31,580 nucleotides of DNA from a virus, in IMG/VR virus record IMGVR_UViG_3300009509_000154, positions 1-31,580 of that record. The stretch is one strand, 5' to 3'. Below the pieces are notes generated by a model. That model was not told where the DNA came from. It searched no databases and saw only the letters and a program-made list of their open reading frames with translations. Positions 7,033 to 15,668 of the stretch are shown in pieces (position 1 is the stretch's first letter; every line of letters begins with the position of its first letter). A program made the position numbers and the translations under genes.

Positions 7033-8889
7033 ATGAGCAAGCTACTGAAAGACATTTCTTCACTGTTGACCGAGCTATCGGAAAAATACGAAATTCCAGA
7101 GTACACCAGACTGGAAGAAGGTACACTGGGCATTAACTATAAAGACATCGAAGACCCAGAACTGCGCAAACAGGCGTTCAATTCCATTTCCAATAACATT
7201 GGCAAGCGCGTACAAAATCTTCCAGGCAAGCGCAAAGTGGCTTTCTATAATCCAGAAACCAATGATTTGGTTTTCCCAGACCATCCAGAAGATATGGCGG
7301 GTTATATGGAAGATGGATACAAGCTGGTTATCGGGTTGAAGTTTCCTGCTTCATTGCGCGAAGCTATGCAGAAAGCCGAAATCATTGATAAGACAGGTAA
7401 CCGTGGCCATGTGAATTCTTCACTGGAATATACCATTACCGGAATCCAGCCAAGTCAAGTATTGCAATTTATGAAAAATCACAATCTGGTACCGCAAGTA
7501 AACGGTATGCTGATTGACTTTATGGGCTATAAAGGCGGTCCATTGGTAATGACCTATGACGAAGACAAGAAGACTCTCTATAGTGCGGCTGAGTTGGTTG
7601 ACCTGAAAAAGAACCTGAGACTGACTATTGGTGGTGAGAAACTGCGAGTGGAAGAAGTCGAGCTTAACGAAGGGTTGGTTGATAGTTTCAAAAAAGACTA
7701 CAAAGAATATCGCGACGATAAATTGTTTTCGGTCAAACAAAAAGGAGCCGGAAAGATTCTGGTCACCGACCTAAAAACCAAAAAAACAAAGTTGTTTAGG
7801 CTGTTAAGCAGAGACATGTTTGGTAGATACTGGGATTTGGTTGAAGAACTATCTACCGGCACTACCGAGTCTCTTGAAGAGGCATTGAATTCTCGTGTTG
7901 AAATTGTGGACAATACCGATAAGCTTGGCTCACTTGACTTTAACGAGTATCAGATTGGTGTAATTGTATTTGGCAACTCACCTATTTCTCGTGCGCTGAT
8001 TATTGACAAAGGCCATGCCAATGACGCCAAGGAATACGGCAGCAAGGTAATTGCTCGTGTGGCTAATCCACTGACCAAGATGTCTGGCGGCCATGCAAAC
8101 AATGCAACCATTATCAAACTGAACCTGAAAACCGGAACCTATGCACTACCGGACGAGGCTTCTATGTCTGGTGAAACCGATGAGTTCAAATGGGCTACAC
8201 CGGTTAAGTTCAAGCGCGTTGTTATCCAGCAACCGCAAAAAGCCGTTAAGCTGGGCTGGCTGAACAAGAGCCTTGAACCTATTGCGGAAGAAACTCTTGT
8301 AACGGAAGCTGCTGGTTCGGGTGACGACCGTTGGGTAATTGTTAGCATGGAAGGCGACAAGTCGTTTTTTAACAAAAACTCAAAGGTAATCAAAATCGTA
8401 AAAGCCTCCAACAATCCACCAGATACTTCCAAGTACCTGAGCAGTGGCCGTAAGGTGAAAGCGATTCGTCTTGGTGCGTTCAAGAAAGAGCTTATGGATT
8501 ACAAGCAAGACACCAAGAATCACCTGATGTCTCAGTTGGATAAAATTGTCAACGAAGACTTTTCGTTCAGGTTCGATTATTACAACGAAACAGGCATTGA
8601 AATTTGTGAAGAAAAAACCCTGACCAAGAAAGCTGCGGCAGACAAACTCCAAGAGCTTTCCGACAAGTATCAGTCATTCTCATATAAAGCAAGTGGCGTA
8701 CCCGATGGTGGCTCACGCGCGGGCAAAACTGATACCTTGTCCAGAATGTTATTCCGCCATGTGACTGGCGTAACCGTTGTCAAGAATCCACACAAAGAAG
8801 GTGAAGTCGTCAAGGTAACCGTTGACGAAAACAATCCTACGCGTATTGGCGGAAAAGAAACAACACAATTCTATATGTGGTTCTATTGA
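7033..8889 (+). CDS. large multi-segment virion protein with repeated LxE|A/G sites
   Basis: A 618-residue protein I do not recognise. TAGGAACC precedes the ATG. The helical N-terminus (SKLLKDISSLLTELSEKYE) differs from the MKTFxxF type. Matches or near matches to the T4 prohead protease rule (L/I-x-E before A or G) occur at LEE|G 27-30, LRE|A 108-111, LNE|G 211-214, LEE|A 281-284 and VTE|A 423-426; several fall between compact segments, as if the chain could be cut into domains. The segment from 295 to 400 has GVIVFGNSPISRALIIDKG and repeated beta patterns. It lies between small internal-protein candidates and gp6. Possible roles are a processed injected polyprotein or a structural protein. 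Confidence 0.6.
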   Translation: MSKLLKDISSLLTELSEKYEIPEYTRLEEGTLGINYKDIEDPELRKQAFNSISNNIGKRVQNLPGKRKVAFYNPETNDLVFPDHPEDMAGYMEDGYKLVIGLKFPASLREAMQKAEIIDKTGNRGHVNSSLEYTITGIQPSQVLQFMKNHNLVPQVNGMLIDFMGYKGGPLVMTYDEDKKTLYSAAELVDLKKNLRLTIGGEKLRVEEVELNEGLVDSFKKDYKEYRDDKLFSVKQKGAGKILVTDLKTKKTKLFRLLSRDMFGRYWDLVEELSTGTTESLEEALNSRVEIVDNTDKLGSLDFNEYQIGVIVFGNSPISRALIIDKGHANDAKEYGSKVIARVANPLTKMSGGHANNATIIKLNLKTGTYALPDEASMSGETDEFKWATPVKFKRVVIQQPQKAVKLGWLNKSLEPIAEETLVTEAAGSGDDRWVIVSMEGDKSFFNKNSKVIKIVKASNNPPDTSKYLSSGRKVKAIRLGAFKKELMDYKQDTKNHLMSQLDKIVNEDFSFRFDYYNETGIEICEEKTLTKKAAADKLQELSDKYQSFSYKASGVPDGGSRAGKTDTLSRMLFRHVTGVTVVKNPHKEGEVVKVTVDENNPTRIGGKETTQFYMWFY

Positions 8890-8905
8890 TTAATAAGGAT
8901 TTTCC

Positions 8906-9472
8906 ATGGATGCACTGAAGACGGAACAGTTGTTTGTTCGGGAATTTACAAAATTTCTCATGGAAGCAACGGAAGACAAGCCTGACTTTACTGGCAAGTA
9001 TTTTGATTATTGGATGGACAAGACCACCGAAGCCAACGGCCCAGTTGCCGATGGTGAAGTACAAAATGCCATATTGGTATCTGCCGAAGGTGAGTATTCT
9101 TCAGGAACCGCAGGAACCGTATTAATGGTTCGACTGGATGAGCCGCCGAAGACCGTGTATCGCGTAGGCTCAATGGACTATAAAGACCAATCCAGTGCCG
9201 TTCGTGCTGTTATTGACAAACACGAAGAATCAACAGAACAACGAATGAAAGACGATACCAAGGCCATTGAATCCGATACCTATGTCGCATACAATGCAAA
9301 AACATTCAAGATTGTATCGGCCATGGCAAAGGGCAAACCAATAACAGAACTGGAAGGCAAACTACAATCAGACGCCAGTAAACAGAAAGACGAAATTATG
9401 AAAAAATATTCGTTGTCTGATTTACCAATTGTTCCGGTACTGAATAAATCACCGATATACAGGGCAGCATAA
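8906..9472 (+). CDS. putative internal virion protein with FxxFLMEA N-terminus
   Basis: A 188-residue protein with AAGGATTTT before its ATG. The N-terminal helix EQLFVREFTKFLMEATED contains FxxFLxEA, very like the T4 capsid targeting ending FIAEA, with a cut expected after LME. The middle (EGEYSSGTAGTVLMVRLDEPP) is a short beta region and the rest is charged and helical. No known domain. The stop overlaps the ATG of gp6. Confidence 0.6.
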   Translation: MDALKTEQLFVREFTKFLMEATEDKPDFTGKYFDYWMDKTTEANGPVADGEVQNAILVSAEGEYSSGTAGTVLMVRLDEPPKTVYRVGSMDYKDQSSAVRAVIDKHEESTEQRMKDDTKAIESDTYVAYNAKTFKIVSAMAKGKPITELEGKLQSDASKQKDEIMKKYSLSDLPIVPVLNKSPIYRAA

Positions 9473-11286
9473 TGGCCAACTCCAAGCTGAGAGTCACAGA
9501 ACTTGATTTTAACAATATCAAGGAAAACCTGAAGAACTACCTGAGAGACCGTCCAGAGTTTACGGACTATGACTTTGAAGGCGCGGCATTAACCGTCCTG
9601 TTGGATGTATTGGCATACAATACTCACTACAATGCGTACTACCTGAATGTGGTGGGCAATGAGGCTTTCTTGGATTCGGCTCAGTTGAGAGAATCGGTAA
9701 TATCACGCGCAAAGGAAATCGGATATACGCCTCGTTCATGGATTGCGGCCACTGCGTTGTTGGACATAAAAGCCGTACCAAAGAAACCATTGAATCCACC
9801 ATATGACACATTGTCATTTGTGGTACTGGACAAGAACAAACCATTCACTACGGTAATAGACGGAAACACCTATACCTTTGTTACCCAAGCCAGTCATGTT
9901 TTGACAAAAAACTTGGACGGTGACTTTGTTGGTACCAATATTCCGGTTAAACAAGGCAAGTATCTGGAATTCCGTTATGTAGTTGACAAGACCAATCCGG
10001 AACAGAAGTTCATTATCCCGAACGAACGATGCGATACCACCACACTGAGGGTGTTGGTACAGACATCCGCTACTGACACCACCACCGAAGCATTCTCGCC
10101 AGTGATTGACTTTAACGAGTTGACCCCAGACACCAACTGTTACTGGATACACGAAATTGCCAATGGTCTCTATGAAGTACAGTTTGGTGATGGTGTGTTG
10201 GGCAAAGCCTTGGCCGACGGCAATATTATCAAGCTGTCATATATGGTGACCGAAGGTGATGTGGCCAACAAAGCCAGTGAGTTCACCTATACATCGTCCA
10301 TCCAAGGATTGACCAATATCCAAGTGACTACCGTACAGGCCGCATATGGCGGGGCAGAAATTGAGTCTATTGATTCTATCAAGTTCACTGCTCCAAAGTA
10401 TTACCAAGCACAGAACCGTGCGGTAACTCCGGAAGACTATGAAGTTATCGTAAAAAGAGAGTTCCCGAATATTGATTCCGTTACTGTATGGGGCGGTGAA
10501 GATAACGACCCGCCTATTTACGGTAAAGTGTTTATTTCGGTAAAACCAGCCGATGGGTTTACTTTGACCCTTGGCCTGAAGCAATTGATTGCCGACGAAA
10601 TCCTGAGAGAATTCAATGTGGTTACTATTTTGCCTGAAGTAGTAGACCCAGAATATTTGTTTGTCATCATGGATACCGAAGTGCGCTTTGATTCCTTCCT
10701 GACCAACAAGACCGCAGAAGATATCAGGGCAGAAGTGGTAACAACCATTGACACCTATAACGAAGACCGTTTGGGCAAGTTCGATAAGAAGTTAAGATTT
10801 TCCCAGTTGGTGGCAGACATTGACGATACAGACCAGTCTATCCTGAACAACCAGACACACCTGTTTTTACAAAAAAGATTCATTCCGGCTATCAACTTGC
10901 CGTTTGATTACACACTGAGATTCCAAAACGAACTGGAACCGAACTCATTGGCTATGGATGGGTTTACCATTAACGATAGCATTGTTGCCGAAGCAGGAAC
11001 CACCTATTTCATGAAAGACAATGGTGGTGGCATAATGGTGATTTATCGCAACCAACCAATCAGTGGCATTAGCGTAGTGGGCAACATTGGAACCGTGGAC
11101 TATGTAACCGGCAAAGTGTTTATCAGCCAGTTCAAGCCAGCTACCATTACAGACAGTTTTGGTGAACTGAGAATGACCGCCACGCCATTGGAAGAAGACA
11201 TATCTGTATTGAGAAACACCATTGTTGAAATTGACATGGATGAATTGGTGGTAACCGTTGTTCCTGAATACAGAGCCGAAATCTGA
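9472..11286 (+). CDS. 6: gp6-like baseplate wedge subunit (J-like)
   Basis: A 604-residue homologue of T4 gp6 (660 aa), the wedge protein that forms the ring around the hub and bridges neighbouring wedges. The N-terminal block FNNIKENLKNYLRDRPEFTDYDFEGAALTVLLDVLAYNTHYNAYY matches T4 gp6 in order and spacing, and AFLDSAQLRESVISRAKEIGYTPRS matches the next conserved block. QFGDGVLGKALADGN (about 226-240) and NRAVTPEDYEVIVKREFPNI (about 306-325) are the Mu gp47/baseplate J features. The start overlaps the previous stop and its stop overlaps the next ATG. Confidence 0.93.
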   Translation: MANSKLRVTELDFNNIKENLKNYLRDRPEFTDYDFEGAALTVLLDVLAYNTHYNAYYLNVVGNEAFLDSAQLRESVISRAKEIGYTPRSWIAATALLDIKAVPKKPLNPPYDTLSFVVLDKNKPFTTVIDGNTYTFVTQASHVLTKNLDGDFVGTNIPVKQGKYLEFRYVVDKTNPEQKFIIPNERCDTTTLRVLVQTSATDTTTEAFSPVIDFNELTPDTNCYWIHEIANGLYEVQFGDGVLGKALADGNIIKLSYMVTEGDVANKASEFTYTSSIQGLTNIQVTTVQAAYGGAEIESIDSIKFTAPKYYQAQNRAVTPEDYEVIVKREFPNIDSVTVWGGEDNDPPIYGKVFISVKPADGFTLTLGLKQLIADEILREFNVVTILPEVVDPEYLFVIMDTEVRFDSFLTNKTAEDIRAEVVTTIDTYNEDRLGKFDKKLRFSQLVADIDDTDQSILNNQTHLFLQKRFIPAINLPFDYTLRFQNELEPNSLAMDGFTINDSIVAEAGTTYFMKDNGGGIMVIYRNQPISGISVVGNIGTVDYVTGKVFISQFKPATITDSFGELRMTATPLEEDISVLRNTIVEIDMDELVVTVVPEYRAEI

Positions 11287-12206
11287 TGAAGACCTTTAAG
11301 CAATTCAAATCAGAATTGTGTGAGGGTATTAGTGATGTCTTGTATCACAGCACATATGGTGAACGAGCGGCCAATATATTGAGAACCAACCGTTTTGTGT
11401 TGTCGGTTGCGGTTGATAGTGCATCCGAATTGTCTCTATCGAGCAATAGGAAAAAACTAAAATTCTTTTTCCTGTCTACTTCACGAAGCAAGACCGGCGC
11501 GTTCCAGCAATCCATGGAGTTTGCTTCCGAGGCAACGACATTTGTTCTTGACGGAAGAAAGCTGGCCAGTAACCTGTCCGGTAGTCCAATTGACTATTTC
11601 AAAGGAACGCGGGAAACCAAATCAGCCGAAGCAGAAGACAGGATTTATTCGGATAAACCGGAAATCAATAATGCGGCCAAATACATAAAAGAAATACACA
11701 TAAGAGCAAACACTGCTACAAAAAATAATAAAAATCTGGCAACCATAGCGCGCATTGCAAAAGAAAAGAACATCCCGTTGTACCTGTATACGGACGGCAA
11801 GGATTTTGTTGTCCAGAATAAATCAAAAGCCATAACCGACCATGACAAGATTGTGGCCACACTTGATAGCAAAGAGAAAGAGCCTCCTGTAGCCAGCTAT
11901 GAAGTGTGGACACTGGATATCATGATGGCTTATCTACTGTCTGCATCGGCAAACAAGAAAGAATTCATGTCCAAAGTGAACAAACTAAATAAAACACAAA
12001 AAGAAAACATGATAACCAGATTCAAGTACATAACTAAAAATCCAGAAAACTTTGTTTATATGCTTATCAACGGATTCCATAGCAATAAAGAATCCACAGA
12101 GAAAGGCCGCGAATATGTCAATGGATTGGTGCAATACATGGAAAAGAACAAATTGAAGAACATGGAAGAATTGTCTACCAATCTACTAAAAAAAATAAAG
12201 GGCTAA
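11286..12206 (+). CDS. ADP-ribosyltransferase-like injected protein, paralogue A
   Basis: A 306-residue protein opening with MKTFKQFKSELCEG: capsid-targeting motif plus a possible protease site LCE|G (11-14). The next 130 residues look like an ADP-ribosyltransferase fold: VLYHST with His21, NILRTNRFVLS (30-40), FFLSTSRS with Ser-Thr-Ser at 64-66, TFVLDGRKL and AEAEDRIYS with Glu115 and Glu117 in the ExE position, then AAKYIKEIHI. These match, in order, the H/R, STS and ExE motifs of the ART superfamily. The second half is helical and ends in GREYVNGLVQYMEKNKLKN, shared with paralogues B and C. T4 Alt, an injected ART, is the precedent. Target unknown. Confidence 0.65.
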   Translation: MKTFKQFKSELCEGISDVLYHSTYGERAANILRTNRFVLSVAVDSASELSLSSNRKKLKFFFLSTSRSKTGAFQQSMEFASEATTFVLDGRKLASNLSGSPIDYFKGTRETKSAEAEDRIYSDKPEINNAAKYIKEIHIRANTATKNNKNLATIARIAKEKNIPLYLYTDGKDFVVQNKSKAITDHDKIVATLDSKEKEPPVASYEVWTLDIMMAYLLSASANKKEFMSKVNKLNKTQKENMITRFKYITKNPENFVYMLINGFHSNKESTEKGREYVNGLVQYMEKNKLKNMEELSTNLLKKIKG

Positions 12207-12207
12207 C

Positions 12208-12546
12208 ATGAAAACATTCGGACAACTAAGAAAAGAACTGGCGGAAGCAAAACAGGAAACATTGACCAAACCAATATACCTGAACAGTAGCAGCAACAGC
12301 AATCGTGGTTACGGTGTAGCCATTGGTACTCGTTCAAGCAGCAATGACTACAGTTCTGAATTGGTAGTGGTTACTAACGCCAAACTGGATGCGTCCAAGA
12401 AAAAGATTGTTTCCGGTATCGTGTCTGGCGTATATGACACAATGGGCGATAACTACGCTTACAGCAATGCGTCCAAGAGAGCAGACATGCTTGCGAGAGA
12501 CGCACAAAAGGCCGGTGTACCCCACGATTATGCAACCACAAAATAA
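12208..12546 (+). CDS. small putative injected protein with MKTFGQLRKELAEA N-terminus
   Basis: A 112-residue protein starting one base after paralogue A. MKTFGQLRKELAEA is the best match in the window to the T4 targeting-plus-cleavage pattern (cut expected after LAE, before A). The mature part would be about 99 residues, Ser/Asn-rich, with a short beta stretch YGVAIGTRSSSNDYSSELVVVTN and a C-terminal helix. No domain recognised. The 3' end overlaps paralogue B by 17 bases. Confidence 0.62.
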   Translation: MKTFGQLRKELAEAKQETLTKPIYLNSSSNSNRGYGVAIGTRSSSNDYSSELVVVTNAKLDASKKKIVSGIVSGVYDTMGDNYAYSNASKRADMLARDAQKAGVPHDYATTK

Positions 12547-13537
12547 TCAAAAAACATTCAAGCAGTTCAGGCAACAACTGTTCGAGGGTATCAGCCCTGT
12601 TCTGTACCACACCACATATGCCGCCAATGCAGCAAACATCTTGGACAAAGATAAGTTTGTTTTGTCTGTTGCAGTAAATCACCCGCGCGAAGAAGAAATA
12701 GCCAATTCTGGAAAAAGAGTGCGGCTGTTCTACCTGTCTACTTCAAGAAGCAAACTTGGCTCATATCAAGACACTGGTGGTGTGACTGGTGTTACCTTTG
12801 TATTGGATGGCAAGAAAATATCAAACAATTTTTCAGGAAAATCCATTGATTACTTTTCCGGTTCTGGCTCCGGTTCGGGCAACATATTTGACGGTGAACT
12901 GGAAGACCGGATTGTTTCGGATAAACCAGAAATAACACACGCCAGTAAGTACATCACCGAAGTTCATTTGCTTCTTGGTGAAAACTTGGTGCATAGTAGC
13001 GGAAGCGTATTGCCTGGGGTTAAACCAGACTTGTTTATTTTATTGAAAAACTTGGCCAAAAAAAGAAATATTCCGTTTTACATGTACACCAATCGCAAAC
13101 ATTTTTTGTTGCAAAACAAAAAAGAAGCGTATACCGGCATTGACATTGACCGATATTTCAACAATAAACCAGAGAAAACGACTTTCGATACATTGTTTGC
13201 GCCAGACAAGTTTTCGTTGATTTCACAATATGCCTTGGCGGTTTACCTGATGGTCAAGTCAAAAGACCGGAAAGAGCTTACCAAAAATATCAACAAGCTT
13301 GGCTCGGATGACAAAGATTCCGTAAAAAGAATGGTGTTCCCAAAAACAGGACATTCGAGCAAAACACGAGAGCGTATATCATCCATCATGAATGTGGCCA
13401 TACAGAATAATTCTGGTGCTAGGGATATTGGTCGTGAATATGTCAATGAGATTGTCCGCTATATGGAGAGAAACAAGTTCAGGTCTGCTACAGATTTGGT
13501 AGACCACTTGATACTGAAACACGGATTGTCCAAATGA
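12530..13537 (+). CDS. ADP-ribosyltransferase-like injected protein, paralogue B
   Basis: A 335-residue paralogue of the flanking ART-like proteins. I chose the ATG at 12530, inside the end of the previous gene, because an in-frame start further upstream would add 47 residues read out of frame from that gene. This gives MQPQNNQKTFKQFRQQLFEG, where the targeting motif is preceded by six extra residues; a start closer to KTF is not available. Motifs: VLYHTT with His27, YLSTSRS with Ser-Thr-Ser at 70-72, and ELEDRIVS with Glu123 and Glu125. A Gly-Ser-rich insert (GSGSGSG, about 111-117) lies just before the ExE motif. The C-terminus ends in GREYVNEIVRYMERNKFRS. Confidence 0.65.
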   Translation: MQPQNNQKTFKQFRQQLFEGISPVLYHTTYAANAANILDKDKFVLSVAVNHPREEEIANSGKRVRLFYLSTSRSKLGSYQDTGGVTGVTFVLDGKKISNNFSGKSIDYFSGSGSGSGNIFDGELEDRIVSDKPEITHASKYITEVHLLLGENLVHSSGSVLPGVKPDLFILLKNLAKKRNIPFYMYTNRKHFLLQNKKEAYTGIDIDRYFNNKPEKTTFDTLFAPDKFSLISQYALAVYLMVKSKDRKELTKNINKLGSDDKDSVKRMVFPKTGHSSKTRERISSIMNVAIQNNSGARDIGREYVNEIVRYMERNKFRSATDLVDHLILKHGLSK

Positions 13538-14535
13538 AGACTTTTAAGCGGTTCAAAACAGAATTGTATGAATCAGTAAGCGTAACGGTTTACCATGTTA
13601 CCAACATGTATCCGGCTATTAATATTCTTGAAAAAAACAAGTTTATATTGTCGGTTGCGACTGGTGTGGGTCGTGAAGAAACCTTGGTTCCAAAAACAAA
13701 AAAAACAAAACTGTTTTATTTGTCCACTTCAAGAAGCAAGACCGGCGCATTCCAGAGAGACTACAATATTTCAGGTTCGACTACATTTGTATTGGATGGT
13801 CGCAAGCTGGCTAATAACTATGCTTCCACTCCGGTAGAGTATTTTGGTAAAGACCGACCAGTATCGGAGCGTGAATCGGAAGACAGGATTTATTCGGATA
13901 AACCGGAAATCAATAACGCGGCCAAATACATAACAGAAATCCATATTGTGGTTGGTTCGTCTTTTGTGATGAACATCATGGGAAACCCAGCAAAATCAAA
14001 AGAAGATTTGTCTGCTTACTCGCGCATGTTGTCATTGGCTATCAAGCACAATATTCCAATTTATTTTTATGAAAAATTTAATGATTACTTGGTGCAAAAC
14101 AAAAAGAAAGCCATTGACATAAATAAAATAAAAGCAGGTATAGAAAAACTATCCCAGTCTGGCAATACTTTCGATATAGACAGTATTATTTCCAAGCGCA
14201 AAAACAGAGGCACATGGACAGACGATTTGGCGTTGTTACATGCCATGGTGTTTAGTGACAATCAACCAGACATGTTCAAGAAATTGGACAAGTTCGATAA
14301 TAAGGATTTTTTGAAAAAAGGATTTTTTGAATTCAAGAATACAAGAAGACCTGCCTTTAATGGTCATAAAGACTTTTACAATTTTGTGGTTGATACCATT
14401 CGCTCAAACATAAACTACGCGGAAGAAGGTCGCGAACAACTTAACCAAATAATCCGGTACATGGAAAAAAACAAAATACGCAGTGTTGGTGATTTGCATG
14501 GTTTGTTGTATAGCAGATACGGGATGGCATCATGA
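13534..14535 (+). CDS. ADP-ribosyltransferase-like injected protein, paralogue C
   Basis: A 333-residue third paralogue, overlapping B by 4 bases. The N-terminus is MKTFKRFKTELYES, with a possible cut after LYE. Motifs: VYHVT with His21, FYLSTSRS with Ser-Thr-Ser at 64-66, TTFVLDGRKL, RESEDRIYS with Glu114 and Glu116, and AAKYITEIHI. Identity to paralogue A is highest between FYLSTSRSKTGAFQ and KYITEIHI, while the later helical part diverges. Keeping all three motif sets in three copies argues that each is functional. The reaction is inferred from fold motifs only. Confidence 0.65.
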   Translation: MKTFKRFKTELYESVSVTVYHVTNMYPAINILEKNKFILSVATGVGREETLVPKTKKTKLFYLSTSRSKTGAFQRDYNISGSTTFVLDGRKLANNYASTPVEYFGKDRPVSERESEDRIYSDKPEINNAAKYITEIHIVVGSSFVMNIMGNPAKSKEDLSAYSRMLSLAIKHNIPIYFYEKFNDYLVQNKKKAIDINKIKAGIEKLSQSGNTFDIDSIISKRKNRGTWTDDLALLHAMVFSDNQPDMFKKLDKFDNKDFLKKGFFEFKNTRRPAFNGHKDFYNFVVDTIRSNINYAEEGREQLNQIIRYMEKNKIRSVGDLHGLLYSRYGMAS

Positions 14536-14987
14536 GGTTCAAACAGCTTGGTATTACCGAACAGGCGGTTTCCGCCAAGAATACAACAACCAAAGAATTC
14601 CAGACGGCCAAAAAATTTATTTTGGATTTTGTTGAAAAATATGGTTTCCGTAACACCATTATGGGCGGATATAACTTTGTGTTTTCGCCCACCAATGACT
14701 GGGACGAATCCATGGTAATGGCCGAACTAATGCCAATGAGCGACGGCACCGCATACATCACTGGATTGCTTGTGCCGGTAGATAGCCACAGGGGCAAGGG
14801 CTATGCCAAGAATGTCATGGAATCGCTGATAAAGGAGGCCAAGAAGGCTGGAATTGTCCTGACACTAGACCCAAAACCATTTGGCGCGGTCAAGGGGCTG
14901 AAGAAGGCGGATTTGGTAGCGTGGTATTCGAAGCTTGGATTCAAGAGAGAGGCCAGCCGTGGCCTTATGGTTAAGTATCCAAAATAA
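14532..14987 (+). CDS. GNAT-like acetyltransferase with CTS-like start
   Basis: A 151-residue protein, coupled by ATGA to paralogue C. Residues 72-110 have the GNAT core: ITGLLVPVDSHRGKGYAKNVM, with RGKGYA as the acetyl-CoA loop (motif A, R/Q-x-x-G-x-G/A), and a following helix. The end AWYSKLGFKREASRGLMVKY is the usual motif B ending. The N-terminus MRFKQLGITEQA resembles a shortened targeting peptide with ITE|Q as possible cut. It is the last gene of the late operon and converges on a minus-strand gene with only two bases between stops. The substrate is unknown. Confidence 0.65.
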   Translation: MRFKQLGITEQAVSAKNTTTKEFQTAKKFILDFVEKYGFRNTIMGGYNFVFSPTNDWDESMVMAELMPMSDGTAYITGLLVPVDSHRGKGYAKNVMESLIKEAKKAGIVLTLDPKPFGAVKGLKKADLVAWYSKLGFKREASRGLMVKYPK

Positions 14988-14989
14988 CC

Positions 14990-15208
14990 TTACTTTTTTT
15001 GTGTGAAATGAACTGGGATAAAATCGGATTCAAGAATCCAGTATTGGTGTAAAACATCGAAATGCTGAGTATTGTTGTCGTGTGTTAAACACCTACAGCG
15101 AAACGGAACTGGACTTTTGTCATTAACTTCGACAACAATTCTTTCATATGGGCGGAAAAACCCATATCCAGTATATAATCCGATATCACCTTTTTTAATA
15201 TTATTCAT
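14990..15208 (-). CDS. small hypothetical protein
   Basis: A 72-residue protein, last gene of the leftward cluster. The start MNNIKKGDIGLYTGYGFFRPYERIVVEVND suggests a small beta barrel with SH3-like character. The ribosome-binding site is poor; the gene overlaps the end of the upstream gene by 8 bases, so coupled translation is likely. Confidence 0.5.
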   Translation of the reverse strand: MNNIKKGDIGLYTGYGFFRPYERIVVEVNDKSPVPFRCRCLTHDNNTQHFDVLHQYWILESDFIPVHFTQKK

Positions 15209-15401
15209 CTTGGTCTACTATGTGGATTTTTGAAAGACATTCCAATGGGCACAGCCATGAGCCATCTTCGATTGCAAAAAATCGGTCTCCATTGACAAGT
15301 GTATGTTCTGGGGCAATGGAAGCATCCAAATTACGGTCGTAATCTGGGCGACATCCTCTTACGAAAATATAGTGCGCCTTTTTAACTGATACTTTGTGCA
15401 T
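15201..15401 (-). CDS. small hypothetical protein
   Basis: A 66-residue protein with AAGGATT before its ATG. MHKVSVKKAHYIFVRGCRPDYDRN is followed by FFAIEDGSWLCPLECLSKI. No domain recognised. Confidence 0.5.
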   Translation of the reverse strand: MHKVSVKKAHYIFVRGCRPDYDRNLDASIAPEHTLVNGDRFFAIEDGSWLCPLECLSKIHIVDQDE

Positions 15402-15416
15402 GTCGATTGCAATCCT

Positions 15417-15668
15417 TTATTTGTTGGAATAACAAAAAATCATGTCTTCTATTGCAGAATGCAATTTTTCATCGCCAACATATTCTTGCATGAAATCTAG
15501 GCAACTGCATTGCCCTCTACTTCTTCTTAGACTTTTTAAAGAAGAAGTATAACAGATTGCTTCGCTTTCACTGAACCCTCTTTCCATAAGCCCACAAAAC
15601 AAGTCTTCTGGAAAGAATCGTCTTTCAAAACTAAGTATCTGTTCCAGTGTAAATGTATGGGATTTCAT
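15417..15668 (-). CDS. small hypothetical protein, Cys-containing
   Basis: An 83-residue protein, helical by eye, with scattered Cys residues (GQCSCLDF near residue 53) but no clean zinc pattern. The start overlaps the stop of the upstream gene by 4 bases (ATGA). Confidence 0.5.
   Translation of the reverse strand: MKSHTFTLEQILSFERRFFPEDLFCGLMERGFSESEAICYTSSLKSLRRSRGQCSCLDFMQEYVGDEKLHSAIEDMIFCYSNK

Noticed and set aside
14950-14965. AGGCCA-GCCG-TGGCCT hairpin as terminator between convergent genes
   Set aside because: It lies inside the GNAT-like coding region, and the only T-run (14994-15000) is about 30 bases away.
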